Shown one piece after another: positions 1-9,196 of a stretch of 64,000 bases of DNA. Position 1 is the first letter of the stretch. Each line of letters starts with the position of its first letter. Source of the DNA: Buttiauxella brennerae ATCC 51605. Its GTDB lineage: Bacteria > Pseudomonadota > Gammaproteobacteria > Enterobacterales > Enterobacteriaceae. The notes beneath the pieces were generated by a model, which saw only the letters and a program-made list of their open reading frames with translations, was not told the origin of the DNA and did no database searches. Made by a program: the position numbers and the translations under genes. The stretch lies in contig NZ_LXER01000023.1 of NCBI RefSeq assembly GCF_001654925.1, positions 82,111 through 146,110 of the forward strand, written 5' to 3'.

Positions 1-326
1 GTCGAGATGCCTTCAGAAGCAACAATCACTTTGCCTTTATAGCCTGATGCGCTGACCAGACGGTCCATCCACCCTTCCATTCCCAGCCCGCTCACAATCA
101 CGACGTCAGCTTTACTTAACGCGACGCTGTCCTGCGGTGACGGCTCAAAACTATGCGGGTCACCATCTGGCCCCACCAGGCTTTTTACCGTGACATGCTC
201 ACCACCGACCTGTTTTGCCATATCAGCCAATACGGTAAAACTGGTCACCACATTGAGGTTTTTCGCCAGTGCCGCCTGGCTTGAACAAGCCAGCACCAGT
301 GACATCATCATCCCAAAACGTTTCAT
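1..326 (-). CDS. Zinc/manganese ABC transporter periplasmic binding protein (partial, C-terminus outside window)
   Basis: Only the first 108 codons are present; the gene runs off the left edge. The protein starts MKRFGMMMSLVLACSSQAALA, a Sec signal peptide, and continues with NLNVVTSFTVLADMAKQVGG and then GDPHSFEPSPQD. That last stretch is the first metal-binding loop of the cluster A-I (ZnuA/TroA) binding proteins, in which the His is a metal ligand. Its ATG overlaps the permease stop in an ATGA, so it is the last visible gene of the operon. The family captures Zn(II) or Mn(II) in the periplasm for the membrane permease. The upstream Zur-like box favours zinc. The His-rich loop that often marks zinc binders would lie in the missing part, so metal choice is inference. 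Confidence 0.88.
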   Translation of the reverse strand, partial: MKRFGMMMSLVLACSSQAALAKNLNVVTSFTVLADMAKQVGGEHVTVKSLVGPDGDPHSFEPSPQDSVALSKADVVIVSGLGMEGWMDRLVSASGYKGKVIVASEGIS

Positions 327-1207
327 TTAATCCCCTTGCTTGTTGTTATCAAGCCTCTACAAAGGCTACGAGCCAGCCCGCTGCGCGGACCAAAAAGTAT
401 CGAGATAAAGAAGCCAACGCTTGCCGTCAAAACGATGGCCGGGCCTGCGGGCAGTGCCGCAGCAAATGACCACGCCAGCCCAATCCACGCCGACACCAGA
501 CCAAAGGCCACAGCGATCATCATCGCGCCAGGCAACGTCTTTGCCCAACAGCGTGCCGAAACAGCTGGCAGCATCATTAGCCCAACGGACATGAGCGTGC
601 CGAGGATCTGAAACCCTGCGACAAGGTTAAGCACCAAAAGCGCAAGAAAAGTGCCGTGAATGAGATGAGGTGCCAGGCGGTTATTGACCTGCAGGAAACT
701 GCGGTCGAACGTTTCCATCACCAGCCCGCGATACAAACCCGCCAGAATAAGCAACGTCACGCTGGCAATCGCACCGACAAAAATTGTGGCCTGGTTGTCG
801 ACCGCCAGAATCGAACCAAAAAGAAGATGCAGCAGGTCAACACTGGAGCCACGTAACGAAATAAGGGTGACACCCAGCGCCAGAGAGCCGAGATAGAAAC
901 CGGCAAAACTGGCGTCTTCTTTCAGGGTGGTGCGCGAACTGACCAGCCCCGAAATTAACGCCACCAGCACACCCGCAACAAAACCGCCAATCCCCATGGC
1001 GACCAGCGACATGCCAGCCAGCAAATAACCCACTGCAACGCCTGGTAAAATCGCGTGAGAAAGTGCATCGCCCACCAGGCTCATGCGCCGCAGCAGCAAG
1101 AAAATCCCCAGCGGAGCAGTGCTAATAGAAAGCGCCAGGCACGCGACAAGCGCACGTCGCATAAACCCGTAATCAATAAACGGTTCAAAGAAGAAGTGAT
1201 AAATCAT
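323..1207 (-). CDS. Metal ABC transporter permease (ZnuB/TroC family)
   Basis: This 294-residue protein is strongly hydrophobic, with roughly eight or more membrane segments. Near the N-terminus, residues LLLRRMSLVGDALSHAILPG form the signature loop of cluster 9 metal-type ABC permeases (ZnuB, SitC, TroC). It forms the inner-membrane channel for a divalent metal, energised by the ATPase encoded just upstream. The start overlaps the ATPase stop by 4 bases and the stop overlaps the binding protein start, so the three are translationally coupled. Only one permease gene is visible, unlike sitABCD systems, which have two; a homodimer is expected. Substrate is inferred to be zinc from the operon's Zur-like operator. 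Confidence 0.9.
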   Translation of the reverse strand: MIYHFFFEPFIDYGFMRRALVACLALSISTAPLGIFLLLRRMSLVGDALSHAILPGVAVGYLLAGMSLVAMGIGGFVAGVLVALISGLVSSRTTLKEDASFAGFYLGSLALGVTLISLRGSSVDLLHLLFGSILAVDNQATIFVGAIASVTLLILAGLYRGLVMETFDRSFLQVNNRLAPHLIHGTFLALLVLNLVAGFQILGTLMSVGLMMLPAVSARCWAKTLPGAMMIAVAFGLVSAWIGLAWSFAAALPAGPAIVLTASVGFFISILFGPRSGLARSLCRGLITTSKGIK

Positions 1208-1899
1208 GCAGATAACGCCAGATTGATGCTTGATTTGCAGTAGTGAGGTAATACGTCAACGGTATTGCCCCAATGGAAATGGTCTTGTGTAAGCAGCAAG
1301 ACTTGCGGGAAATGTCTGCTGACACGTTCGTTATCGTGCAGCACCGCCATCACCGTTTGGCCCGCCTGGTGCATCTGGCAGATAAGCGTCATCAGGAAAT
1401 CGCTGGTTTGCGAATCAACCCCGGTGAACGGCTCATCGAGCAGAACCAACGGTGCGTTTTGCACCAGCAAGCGCGCAAACAACATCCTCTGGAATTGCCC
1501 GCCAGAAAGCGTTTCGATGGGTTGTTTAGTCAATGGCGTAAGGCCCACGCGTTCGATGGCATCAGCAATACGCTTTCTGTTCTGGCGATTGAGCGAGGAA
1601 AATAACCCACGTACAGGCCAGGACCCCATGCATACCACATCATAAACCGTGGCAGGAAATTGCCTGTCCATCTCGGCCAGCTGTGGCAACCAGGCAATAC
1701 GAGGAGCCTTCCCACCCGTAAAGGATAACTGGCCCGCTACTGGCGGCTGTAGCTTCAGCAGCGTTTTTAATAAGGTCGACTTCCCGGTGCCGTTCGCACC
1801 AATAATGGCGGTCATACTGCCTTTAGCAATATTGCCGGTAAGCGGCTGTGTTACCGCCCTTCCCTGATAACCCAATACCAGTTGATTCAGCGAGATCAT
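1204..1899 (-). CDS. Metal ABC transporter ATP-binding protein (ZnuC/SitB type)
   Basis: An ATPase of about 231 residues. Walker A is GANGTGKST, the ABC signature is LSGGQFQR, and Walker B is APLVLLDEPF, followed by a His switch in AVLHD. An upstream in-frame extension reaching 2028 exists, but I chose the ATG at 1899 because it starts MISLNQLVLGYQG, the expected first strand of the nucleotide-binding domain, and because it forms an ATGA overlap with a small upstream ORF. It powers the permease encoded immediately downstream. Family membership is certain; the metal is inferred as zinc from the Zur-type operator. Confidence 0.9.
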   Translation of the reverse strand: MISLNQLVLGYQGRAVTQPLTGNIAKGSMTAIIGANGTGKSTLLKTLLKLQPPVAGQLSFTGGKAPRIAWLPQLAEMDRQFPATVYDVVCMGSWPVRGLFSSLNRQNRKRIADAIERVGLTPLTKQPIETLSGGQFQRMLFARLLVQNAPLVLLDEPFTGVDSQTSDFLMTLICQMHQAGQTVMAVLHDNERVSRHFPQVLLLTQDHFHWGNTVDVLPHYCKSSINLALSA

Positions 1900-2009
1900 G
1901 GCAGTGCAATCGCCCAATGAATTGCCAGCCATAACCCGGTCAGCAGAATTAAGACTGCACAAAACCGCACAGGCGCAGCCACAGTGAAAAGTGTCCGTAA
2001 AGGAAGCAT
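1896..2009 (-). CDS. Candidate 37-residue membrane protein leading the metal ABC operon
   Basis: The short frame starts MLPLRTLFTV and ends LILLTGLWLAIHWAIALP, giving one confident hydrophobic segment (about residues 16-36) preceded by Arg residues, so an N-in orientation is likely. Its TGA overlaps the ATPase ATG as ATGA, the same 4-base coupling seen at the next two junctions of the operon. The ribosome-binding site is weak: GAGTGG lies somewhat far upstream. It could be a real small subunit or accessory peptide of the transporter, a leader ORF that couples translation, or the remnant of a longer gene. I recognise no family. Confidence 0.45.
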   Translation of the reverse strand: MLPLRTLFTVAAPVRFCAVLILLTGLWLAIHWAIALP

Positions 2010-2035
2010 TGCGAAGTAAACCACTCAATTTGATT

Positions 2036-2050
2036 TGTTATAACATAACA
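2036..2050 (-). promoter_or_regulatory. Zur-like operator of the metal ABC operon
   Basis: The 15-mer TGTTATAACATAACA differs at one position from the core of the enterobacterial Zur box (TGTTATANTATAACA), as I recall that consensus. It lies 27 bases upstream of the small ORF start and overlaps a plausible minus-strand -10 (TATAAC) with a TTCAAT -35 sixteen bases away. Zur with bound zinc would then block the promoter when zinc is plentiful. Identification rests on motif match only. Confidence 0.7.
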
Positions 2051-2075
2051 TAAATAAAATTGAATGTGATACAAA

Positions 2076-2096
2076 TTCCTGATCGACGATCAGGAA
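2076..2096. promoter_or_regulatory. Perfect 21-bp palindrome upstream of the metal ABC operon
   Basis: The half-site TTCCTGATCG is followed by one A and its exact reverse complement. It is centred 43 bp upstream of the Zur-like box centre, about four helical turns, on the promoter side of the ABC operon. It could be a second operator. A terminator role is unlikely because no U-run follows on the minus strand. The binding protein is unknown. Confidence 0.45.
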
Positions 2097-2125
2097 AAAC
2101 CTTCATGAGAGAACGCAGGAAATGC

Positions 2126-2148
2126 CCCCGCCTCAGGACAAGGCGGGG
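2126..2148 (-). terminator. Hairpin downstream of mltB
   Basis: The stem CCCCGCCT/AGGCGGGG has a 7-base loop and lies just after the mltB stop on the minus strand. The following bases are GCATTTCC, so the U-tract is weak. It probably ends mltB transcripts at least in part and insulates the ABC operon. Confidence 0.5.
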
Positions 2149-2154
2149 AAAAGA

Positions 2155-3228
2155 TTACTGAACGCGAGCCAGCGCCACTGCCTGGCCTAACTGCCAGACC
2201 GCCATCGCATAATGCGTGCTGTGGTTGTAACGGGTGATGGTGTAGAAGTTCGGCAAGCCGTACCAATACTGGTAACGGTCGCCCATATCCAGGCGTAGCA
2301 GGCTGGCTTCCTGGTGGTTACCCAAAGAAGCGGTTGGGCTTAAACCCGATTCCGCCAGCGCTGAGACGGAATATTTAGTTTTAAAGCCGTTCGCAAGCCC
2401 CGGTACCTGACCGTTGGCTGGAACTGCCACCAAATCGCCTTTCACCCAGCCATGGCCTTTAAAGTAGTTAGCCACACTGCCGATAGCATCTTCCGGGTCC
2501 CACAGGTTCACATGGCCGTCACCGTTGAAATCAACGGCGTATTCTTTAAACGCCGACGGCATAAACTGGCCGTAACCCATTGCCCCGGCAAATGATCCTT
2601 TCAGTGCCAATGGATCATCACCTTCATTACGCGCCATCAGCAGGAACGTTTCCAGTTCGCCAGAGAAATATTGTGCGCGACGCGGATAAGCAAATGAGAG
2701 TGTAGCCAGCGCATCAATAATGCGCGTTTTACCCATCACACGGCCCCAACGCGTTTCCACACCGATGATCCCGACGATAATTTCTGGCGGCACACCGTAG
2801 ACCTGGAATGCGCGTTTCAGCGCGTCGTCATGTTGATTCCAGAACGCCACTCCGTTTTGCACGTTATCAGGCGTAATGAATTTGCCACGATAGCGCAACC
2901 AGGCACCGTTCGGGCCCGCAGGAGGTGCCGTCGTTGGCGCTTGCTGGTCCATCAAACGCAGAACGTAATCGAGTTTTTTGGTTTGGGAGAGCACTTCATG
3001 TAACTGCTGGCGGTCAAAGCCATGCTTACTCACCATTTTATCAATGAATTTCTCAGCTTCAGGGTTGTAGGCAAAATCCCCCGTCTGCATAAACACATCA
3101 TGCTGTGGCTGTAACAAGAAACCACCCGAAGGTGTACCAGCTTGCTGTGGCGGAGTTTCAGTTTTCGGTTTGCTGCTACAGGCGGCCAGCAAAACAATAA
3201 GCGGAAGTAACGCGACGGAGTAACGCAT
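2155..3228 (-). CDS. mltB: Membrane-bound lytic murein transglycosylase B
   Basis: A 357-residue lipoprotein close to the length of E. coli MltB. The N-terminus MRYSVALLPLIVLLAACSS carries a lipobox with the acylated Cys in LAAC. The SLT family 3 domain contains IIGVETRWG, whose Glu is the catalytic acid, followed by GAMGYGQFMPSAF, typical of MltB. It cleaves the MurNAc-GlcNAc bond of peptidoglycan with 1,6-anhydro product formation, acting from the inner face of the outer membrane. In E. coli mltB lies near the srl operon; here it is divergent from mutS, so its location differs. Confidence 0.97.
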   Translation of the reverse strand: MRYSVALLPLIVLLAACSSKPKTETPPQQAGTPSGGFLLQPQHDVFMQTGDFAYNPEAEKFIDKMVSKHGFDRQQLHEVLSQTKKLDYVLRLMDQQAPTTAPPAGPNGAWLRYRGKFITPDNVQNGVAFWNQHDDALKRAFQVYGVPPEIIVGIIGVETRWGRVMGKTRIIDALATLSFAYPRRAQYFSGELETFLLMARNEGDDPLALKGSFAGAMGYGQFMPSAFKEYAVDFNGDGHVNLWDPEDAIGSVANYFKGHGWVKGDLVAVPANGQVPGLANGFKTKYSVSALAESGLSPTASLGNHQEASLLRLDMGDRYQYWYGLPNFYTITRYNHSTHYAMAVWQLGQAVALARVQ

Positions 3229-3477
3229 GTGTTGAGATATCCATATGACTAACGACGAATGTGTATTCCTTATGGTAAATCAAAATCACAGCGGGAGTAA
3301 CAGACTCTGCGAGGCGGCGCGAAGTTTTCCTGCCTTTTGACGATGTGTGATCGCATGGTTCTGTGGTGTAATAGCGAAGCTTTTCACGACACATCAGCTT
3401 CATGAGATAATGTGAGCACTAACAATAATAAAAATCACAATTAACTTTTAATTCAATGGATTAAAAAAGATAACATT

Positions 3478-6039
3478 ATGAGTACAACGGAAAGTTTAGA
3501 CGCCCACACCCCCATGATGCAGCAGTATCTGCGCCTGAAAGCTCAGCATCCTGAGATCCTGTTGTTCTATCGCATGGGTGACTTTTACGAGTTATTTTAT
3601 GACGATGCGAAACGCGCGTCGCAATTGCTCGACATCTCCCTGACCAAACGTGGTGCATCCGCAGGCGAACCGATTCCAATGGCTGGCGTGCCACATCACG
3701 CCATCGAAAACTATTTAGCTAAACTTGTGAATCTCGGTGAATCCGCTGCGATCTGCGAGCAAATTGGCGACCCCGCCACCAGCAAAGGTCCGGTCGAGCG
3801 TAAAGTCGTGCGTATCGTTACGCCTGGTACCATCAGTGATGAAGCGCTGCTGCAAGAACGCCAGGACAACCTGCTGGCGGCAATCTGGCAAGACGGCAAA
3901 GGTTTTGGCTATGCGACACTTGATATCAGCTCCGGGCGTTTTCGTCTGTCAGAGCCTGAAGATATCGAAACCATGGCAGCAGAGCTGCAACGCACCAATC
4001 CAGCTGAACTCCTGTATGCCGAAGATTTTGCCGAAACGCGCCTGATTGAAGGCCGTCGAGGTCTGCGTCGCCGCCCGTTATGGGAATTTGAAATATCAAC
4101 CGCTCGCCAGCAGTTGAACATGCAATTTGGCACCCGTGACTTGATAGGTTTTGGCGTAGAAAACGCTCATCATGCGTTGTGCGCCGCAGGCTGTTTGCTG
4201 CAATACGTGAAAGACACGCAGCGCACTTCCCTACCGCATATTCGCTCCGTCACGATGGACCGCCAGCAAGACAGCATCATTATGGATGCCGCAACACGCC
4301 GTAATCTGGAGATTACCCAGAACCTGTCCGGTGGTTTTGAAAATACTCTGGCTTCCGTACTGGATTGCACCGTCACGCCAATGGGCAGCCGTATGTTGAA
4401 GCGCTGGCTGCATATGCCGATTCGCAATGTCGATGTGCTGGAAAAACGCCAGAAGACCATTGCCGCACTGCAAGACCGTACCGCTGAAATTCAACCGGTA
4501 CTGCGCCAGGTTGGCGATCTGGAACGTATTCTGGCGCGCCTGGCATTACGTACCGCACGCCCACGCGATTTAGCGCGTATGCGTCACGCATTCCAGCAGT
4601 TACCCGAACTGCGTGAAATGCTGGCGGAAGTACCAACGGATTATGTACAAACGCTGCGTGAAAACATGGGTGAATTCACCGAACTGCGTGAACTGCTCGA
4701 GCGCGCTGTGGTGGAATCGCCGCCAGTGCTTGTGCGCGATGGCGGTGTGATTGCACCGGGATATCACGAAGAGTTAGACGAGTGGCGTGCGCTGGCTGAC
4801 GGGGCAACAGATTATCTCGACCGACTGGAAATTCGTGAGCGTGAAAAGCTCGGCCTGGATACGCTTAAAGTCGGCTTTAACGGCGTACACGGTTATTACA
4901 TCCAGATTTCCCGCAGCCAAAGCCACCACGCGCCCATTCACTATGTTCGCCGCCAGACGCTAAAAAACGCCGAGCGCTATATCATTCCTGAGCTGAAAGA
5001 GTACGAAGACAAAGTGCTCACCTCGAAAGGCAAAGCACTGGCGCTGGAAAAACAGCTCTACGATCAGCTGTTTGATGCGCTGTTGCCGCACCTTGAAGCA
5101 TTGCAGCAAAGCGCCACGGCACTGGCTGAACTCGACGTGCTGGTTAACCTTGCAGAGCGTGCTTACAGCCTGAATTACGCATGCCCGCAACTGACCGATA
5201 AACCCGGTATTAAAGTGGTGGGTGGCCGCCATCCGGTTGTTGAGCAAGTCCTTAGCGAGCCGTTTATCGCCAACCCGCTAAGCCTTGCCCCGCAACGCCG
5301 CATGTTGATTATTACCGGCCCTAACATGGGCGGTAAAAGTACCTACATGCGCCAGTCTGCGCTGATCGTATTGCTTGCTTACATCGGCAGTTTTGTTCCT
5401 GCACAGCAGGCAGAGATTGGGCCAATCGACCGTATTTTCACCCGCGTAGGTGCGGCTGATGATCTGGCTTCCGGGCGTTCGACCTTTATGGTGGAGATGA
5501 CCGAAACGGCAAATATTCTGCACAATGCCACCGAAAATAGCCTGGTGCTGATGGATGAAATTGGCCGCGGCACTTCCACATACGATGGTTTGTCTCTGGC
5601 CTGGGCGTGTGCCGAAAGCCTGGCAAATCGCATCAAAGCCCTGACGCTGTTTGCCACGCACTATTTTGAGCTGACGACACTGCCAGAAAAAATGGAAGGT
5701 GTGGCAAACGTGCACCTTGATGCTATCGAACACGGCGATACCATTGCCTTTATGCACAGTGTGCAAGATGGTGCGGCGAGCAAAAGTTATGGCCTGGCCG
5801 TAGCGGCTCTTGCAGGTGTGCCAAAAGAGGTGATTAAGCGTGCACGCCAGAAACTGCGTGAGCTGGAGACGCTTTCTAACAATACGGCGGCGACACAAGT
5901 GGATGGCACGCAGATGTCATTGTTGTCGGTCGCTGAAGAAACGTCGCCTGCGGTTGAGGCGCTGGAAGCATTAGATCCAGATTCTCTGTCTCCGCGCCAG
6001 GCGCTGGAGTGGATTTATCGTTTGAAGAGTCTGGTGTAG
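3478..6039 (+). CDS. mutS: DNA mismatch repair protein MutS
   Basis: 853 residues, identical in length to E. coli MutS. The mismatch-binding motif has Phe36 and Glu38 within GDFYELF. The connector, lever and clamp domains follow. The ATPase has Walker [10 protein letters not shown] and, further on, [12 protein letters not shown]. The C-terminus ends in the short tetramerisation tail. MutS dimers find mismatches and recruit MutL and MutH. The gene stands alone, transcribed towards rpoS, with a shared bidirectional terminator. In K-12 several kilobases separate mutS and rpoS; here only 137 bases do. Confidence 0.99.
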   Translation: MSTTESLDAHTPMMQQYLRLKAQHPEILLFYRMGDFYELFYDDAKRASQLLDISLTKRGASAGEPIPMAGVPHHAIENYLAKLVNLGESAAICEQIGDPATSKGPVERKVVRIVTPGTISDEALLQERQDNLLAAIWQDGKGFGYATLDISSGRFRLSEPEDIETMAAELQRTNPAELLYAEDFAETRLIEGRRGLRRRPLWEFEISTARQQLNMQFGTRDLIGFGVENAHHALCAAGCLLQYVKDTQRTSLPHIRSVTMDRQQDSIIMDAATRRNLEITQNLSGGFENTLASVLDCTVTPMGSRMLKRWLHMPIRNVDVLEKRQKTIAALQDRTAEIQPVLRQVGDLERILARLALRTARPRDLARMRHAFQQLPELREMLAEVPTDYVQTLRENMGEFTELRELLERAVVESPPVLVRDGGVIAPGYHEELDEWRALADGATDYLDRLEIREREKLGLDTLKVGFNGVHGYYIQISRSQSHHAPIHYVRRQTLKNAERYIIPELKEYEDKVLTSKGKALALEKQLYDQLFDALLPHLEALQQSATALAELDVLVNLAERAYSLNYACPQLTDKPGIKVVGGRHPVVEQVLSEPFIANPLSLAPQRRMLIITGPNMGGKSTYMRQSALIVLLAYIGSFVPAQQAEIGPIDRIFTRVGAADDLASGRSTFMVEMTETANILHNATENSLVLMDEIGRGTSTYDGLSLAWACAESLANRIKALTLFATHYFELTTLPEKMEGVANVHLDAIEHGDTIAFMHSVQDGAASKSYGLAVAALAGVPKEVIKRARQKLRELETLSNNTAATQVDGTQMSLLSVAEETSPAVEALEALDPDSLSPRQALEWIYRLKSLV

Positions 6040-6043
6040 AAAT

Positions 6044-6069
6044 GTCGGATGTCGCTACGCTAATCCGAC
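6044..6069. repeat. REP-like palindrome after mutS
   Basis: GTCGGAT, a 12-base loop and ATCCGAC, followed by CTACGG, resembles the enterobacterial REP unit. It begins within 5 bases of the mutS stop. A related unit lies after barA (37973-37999). Such units often protect 3' ends of mRNA or recruit gyrase. Confidence 0.7.
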
Positions 6070-6114
6070 CTACGGGATAGCAGTTGCAGGCGGCATCCGC
6101 GCTGAAAAAACCAT

Positions 6115-6147
6115 AAAAAAAGCGGTGACCTGAGTCACCGCTTTTTT
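6115..6147. terminator. Bidirectional terminator between mutS and rpoS
   Basis: The stem AGCGGTGAC/GTCACCGCT with a 4-base loop is flanked by an A-run on the left and a T-run on the right, so it can end transcription in both directions. It serves the convergent mutS and rpoS genes. Confidence 0.9.
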
Positions 6148-6176
6148 ATTTGAACAGTCGATTATTCGCGGAGCAT

Positions 6177-7169
6177 TTATTCGCGGAACAACGCTTCGAT
6201 ATTCAGCCCTTGCGTCTGCAAAATTTCACGCAGACGACGCAGACCTTCTACCTGAATCTGACGAACACGTTCACGAGTCAGGCCGATTTCACGACCCACA
6301 TCTTCCAGTGTTGCAGCTTCATAGCCTAACAGACCAAAACGACGAGCCAGCACTTCACGCTGTTTAGCGTTCAGTTCAAACAACCACTTCACGATGCTCT
6401 GTTTCATATCATCGTCTTGCGTGGTGTCTTCCGGACCGTTGTCTTTCTCGTCAGCCAGAATGTCCAGCAGCGCTTTTTCAGAGTCACCACCAAGCGGAGT
6501 GTCTACTGACGTAATGCGCTCGTTGAGACGCAGCATGCGGCTGACATCATCAACAGGTTTATCCAGTTGCTCAGCAATCTCTTCCGCACTCGGCTCGTGG
6601 TCGAGCTTGTGGGAGAGTTCACGAGCAGTACGCAGATAAACGTTCAGCTCTTTCACTATATGAATCGGCAAACGAATCGTACGGGTTTGGTTCATAATTG
6701 CCCGTTCGATGGTCTGACGAATCCACCATGTTGCGTATGTTGAGAAACGGAACCCACGTTCTGGGTCAAACTTTTCAACAGCACGGATCAGCCCCAGGTT
6801 GCCCTCTTCAATCAGGTCCAGCAGAGCCAGACCACGATTGCTATAACGACGAGCAATCTTAACCACCAGACGCAAGTTACTTTCGATCATGCGACGGCGA
6901 GAAGCGATATCACCACGCAGTGCGCGGCGGGCAAAATACACTTCTTCTTCGGCTGTCAATAATGGGGAATAACCAATCTCCCCAAGATAAAGTTGAGTCG
7001 CGTCAAGCACACGCTGAGTGGCCCCTTGAGACAACAACTCCTCTTCGGCGATGTCGTTATCACTGGGTTCCTCTTCTACGAGGGCTTTTTCGTCAAAGAC
7101 CTCAACTCCATTCTCATCATATTCCGCGTCTTCATTTAACTCGTTAACTTTCAGCGTATTCTGACTCAT
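6177..7169 (-). CDS. rpoS: RNA polymerase sigma factor RpoS (sigma 38)
   Basis: 330 residues, full length and uninterrupted. Region 2 contains [19 protein letters not shown] and [17 protein letters not shown], which contact the -10 element. The segment [20 protein letters not shown] is the part recognised by the RssB adaptor for ClpXP proteolysis. Region 4 has the helix-turn-helix [20 protein letters not shown]. It directs stationary-phase and general stress transcription. It follows nlpD on the same strand, and its main promoter is known in E. coli to lie inside nlpD. rpoS is often mutated in laboratory strains, and this copy looks intact. Confidence 0.99.
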   Translation of the reverse strand: MSQNTLKVNELNEDAEYDENGVEVFDEKALVEEEPSDNDIAEEELLSQGATQRVLDATQLYLGEIGYSPLLTAEEEVYFARRALRGDIASRRRMIESNLRLVVKIARRYSNRGLALLDLIEEGNLGLIRAVEKFDPERGFRFSTYATWWIRQTIERAIMNQTRTIRLPIHIVKELNVYLRTARELSHKLDHEPSAEEIAEQLDKPVDDVSRMLRLNERITSVDTPLGGDSEKALLDILADEKDNGPEDTTQDDDMKQSIVKWLFELNAKQREVLARRFGLLGYEAATLEDVGREIGLTRERVRQIQVEGLRRLREILQTQGLNIEALFRE

Positions 7170-7248
7170 AAGGTGGCTCCTACCCGTGATCCCTGAGCAA
7201 AATACTTATGTGCATAAATACAGATCTGCAGTTAAGTACTTCGCCGGC
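7170..7248 (-). promoter_or_regulatory. rpoS mRNA leader (3' part) and ribosome binding site
   Basis: The 79 bases between nlpD and rpoS read on the minus strand as an AT-rich stretch, then GGGATCACGGGTAGGAGCCA just before the ATG. This matches the E. coli rpoS leader as I recall it, where the ribosome binding site is sequestered by pairing with an upstream segment inside nlpD and opened by the sRNAs DsrA, RprA and ArcZ with Hfq. The upstream sRNA-pairing segment would lie within nlpD. Confidence 0.7.
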
Positions 7249-8379
7249 TTATCGCTGCGGTAAATAACGCAGCGGGTTGACGGATTTCCCCTTGTAACGA
7301 ATTTCAAAATGCAAACGTGTTGAACTGGTTCCGGTGCTACCCATGGTAGCTATCTTCTGCCCCGCCGTGATTTCTTGTTGTTCCCGGACCAGCATTGTAT
7401 CGTTATGGGCGTAGGCACTCAGGTAATCATCATTGTGTTTGATGATGATGAGATTACCGTAACCACGCAGCGCGTTACCGGCATACACCACTCGCCCAGA
7501 GGCGGTAGCAACAACAGCCTGGCCTTTGCTGCCTGCGATATCGATCCCTTTATTGCCACCTTCGGTAGCAGAGAAGTTCTCAATAACCTTGCCTTCAGTC
7601 GGCCAGCGCCAGGTTGAAATTGGCGCGCTATCGGACGTGCTGCTGGCAGTGGGTACAGTAGTCGTAGAGCTAACCACAGGTGCCGTAACCGGTGCTGTGA
7701 CGACAGTCGCAGTACCTTTATTATTCGGCAACATTTTGTTAGCACTCTGTTCACCTGAATCCTCAGAATACGTAATTACCGGCTTGGAAGCAACCACTGT
7801 GGTGGTATTTTGCGCAGCGATAGGCGCAACGCCTTGTGCACTGGCATCTGCTGTGGTTACAGCATTTCCGCCGGTAATTGGCGTACCCGATGCGTTACCG
7901 ATCTGAAGAGTTTGCCCAACATTCAGGCCATATGGGGCCGGTACGTTGTTGCGTTGGGCTAAGTCACGGAAATCGTTCCCGGTGATCCATGCGATGTAGA
8001 AGAGGGTATCGCCACGTTTAACGGTGTAAGTACTTCCGCCGGTGTAGCTGCCTTTCGGAATATCACCATATTTGCGGTTATAAACGATGTGGCCATTTTC
8101 AGTTTGTACTGGCGTTGAAACTACCGGCTGCGTTTGCATCGGCTGAATCGCTGGCTGCTGCGGTACAGGCTGAATTTGCGGGGTCTGGCTTTGGGTGGAC
8201 ATTTTCGGTGGCGGAGTGATCAGCATGCCGCCTGAAGAACTGCTGCTGGCGTTGCTATTACCACCTACCGAGCTGATAGGTGCCTGGTTATCATTGCTGG
8301 TGCATCCTGCTAACCACAGGCTGACCAGTGACAACGCTGCAATACGGCGTAAAGTAAAAGTTGGGCTTCCCGCGCTCAT
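7249..8379 (-). CDS. nlpD: Murein hydrolase activator NlpD (lipoprotein)
   Basis: 376 residues. The N-terminal signal ends in a lipobox, WLAGCTS. A long Ser/Gln/Pro-rich linker precedes a LysM domain ([14 protein letters not shown] onward), which binds peptidoglycan, then another low-complexity linker and a C-terminal LytM/M23 domain. The M23 metal ligands are degenerate: NKGID replaces the usual HxxxD and LHFEIR replaces HxH. This fits the known role as a non-catalytic activator of the amidase AmiC at the septum. The rpoS promoter is expected inside this gene. Confidence 0.97.
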   Translation of the reverse strand: MSAGSPTFTLRRIAALSLVSLWLAGCTSNDNQAPISSVGGNSNASSSSSGGMLITPPPKMSTQSQTPQIQPVPQQPAIQPMQTQPVVSTPVQTENGHIVYNRKYGDIPKGSYTGGSTYTVKRGDTLFYIAWITGNDFRDLAQRNNVPAPYGLNVGQTLQIGNASGTPITGGNAVTTADASAQGVAPIAAQNTTTVVASKPVITYSEDSGEQSANKMLPNNKGTATVVTAPVTAPVVSSTTTVPTASSTSDSAPISTWRWPTEGKVIENFSATEGGNKGIDIAGSKGQAVVATASGRVVYAGNALRGYGNLIIIKHNDDYLSAYAHNDTMLVREQQEITAGQKIATMGSTGTSSTRLHFEIRYKGKSVNPLRYLPQR

Positions 8380-8443
8380 TTATCCCCCAAAAACAATCAT
8401 ATGCTTATGTATGAAAATACGGCAAAACTGGTGCTTATCCCCA

Positions 8444-8496
8444 TCATCCTTCAAGCTGCAGGGGTGTTGGCTGCAACTCGAATACTAATGGGTATA
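8444..8496 (-). repeat. ERIC-like element with internal deletion
   Basis: Reading the plus strand, CATCATCCTTCAAGCTGCA, then TGTTGGCTGC, then CAACTCGAATAC and GGGTATA match both outer ends of the ERIC consensus in reverse orientation. The central part, about 70 bases, is missing. It lies between nlpD and pcm. Confidence 0.65.
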
Positions 8497-8569
8497 CAAC
8501 CAGCTATCAAAATTTCGTTGCGCGTTACGTTACGCCAAACCCCTTAGAAAAAAACAAGATATTTCCGGG

Positions 8570-9196
8570 TTATGCTAGCTCGCCCTTCACTAAGGGCACA
8601 AAACGAACGGCTTCTACCGTATCAATGACAAATTCTCCACTTAATCGACGAATGCGTTTCAGAAACTGCTGATCTTCGCCTACCGGGAGAACTAAAATTC
8701 CGCCTTCATCCAGCTGTGACAAGAGTGCGCTGGGGATTTCCGGCGGTGCTGCCGTAACAATAATAGCGTCAAATGGACTGCGCGCATGCCAGCCCTGCCA
8801 GCCATCACCATGACGGGTTGAGATATTGTGCAGATCAAGCTGTTTTAAACGTCGCCTTGCGTGCCATTGCAGGCCTTTAATGCGTTCAACTGAACAAACA
8901 TGATGCACCAGATGCGCCAGAATAGCGGTTTGATACCCGGAACCCGTGCCGATTTCCAGCACCCGGGATTCAGGCGTCAGCTCAAGCAACTCGGTCATTC
9001 TGGCGACCATATAAGGTTGCGAGATGGTTTGGCCGGAGCCAATGGGTAATGCCGTATTTTCCCAGGCTTTGTGCTCAAACGCTTCATCGACAAATTTTTC
9101 TCGCGGCACCTGCGCAATCGCATCAAGCACTTTGTCGTCTTTGATGCCTTGATTACGTAGCTGTGTAAGAAGGGCTTGTACGCGTTTGCTTACCAT
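8570..9196 (-). CDS. pcm: Protein-L-isoaspartate O-methyltransferase
   Basis: 208 residues, the E. coli length. The methyltransferase fold has motif [14 protein letters not shown] for S-adenosylmethionine, preceded by the PCMT signature [16 protein letters not shown]. It methylates isoaspartyl residues in aged proteins so they can revert to normal aspartyl links, which matters in stationary phase. Its ATG overlaps the 3' end of surE by 7 bases, so the two are co-transcribed and coupled. Confidence 0.98.
   Translation of the reverse strand: MVSKRVQALLTQLRNQGIKDDKVLDAIAQVPREKFVDEAFEHKAWENTALPIGSGQTISQPYMVARMTELLELTPESRVLEIGTGSGYQTAILAHLVHHVCSVERIKGLQWHARRRLKQLDLHNISTRHGDGWQGWHARSPFDAIIVTAAPPEIPSALLSQLDEGGILVLPVGEDQQFLKRIRRLSGEFVIDTVEAVRFVPLVKGELA

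Noticed and set aside
1897..2028. Longer ATPase reading from an ATG at 2028
   Set aside because: The extra residues look unlike any ATPase N-terminus, and the ATG at 1899 starts the domain and forms an ATGA overlap.
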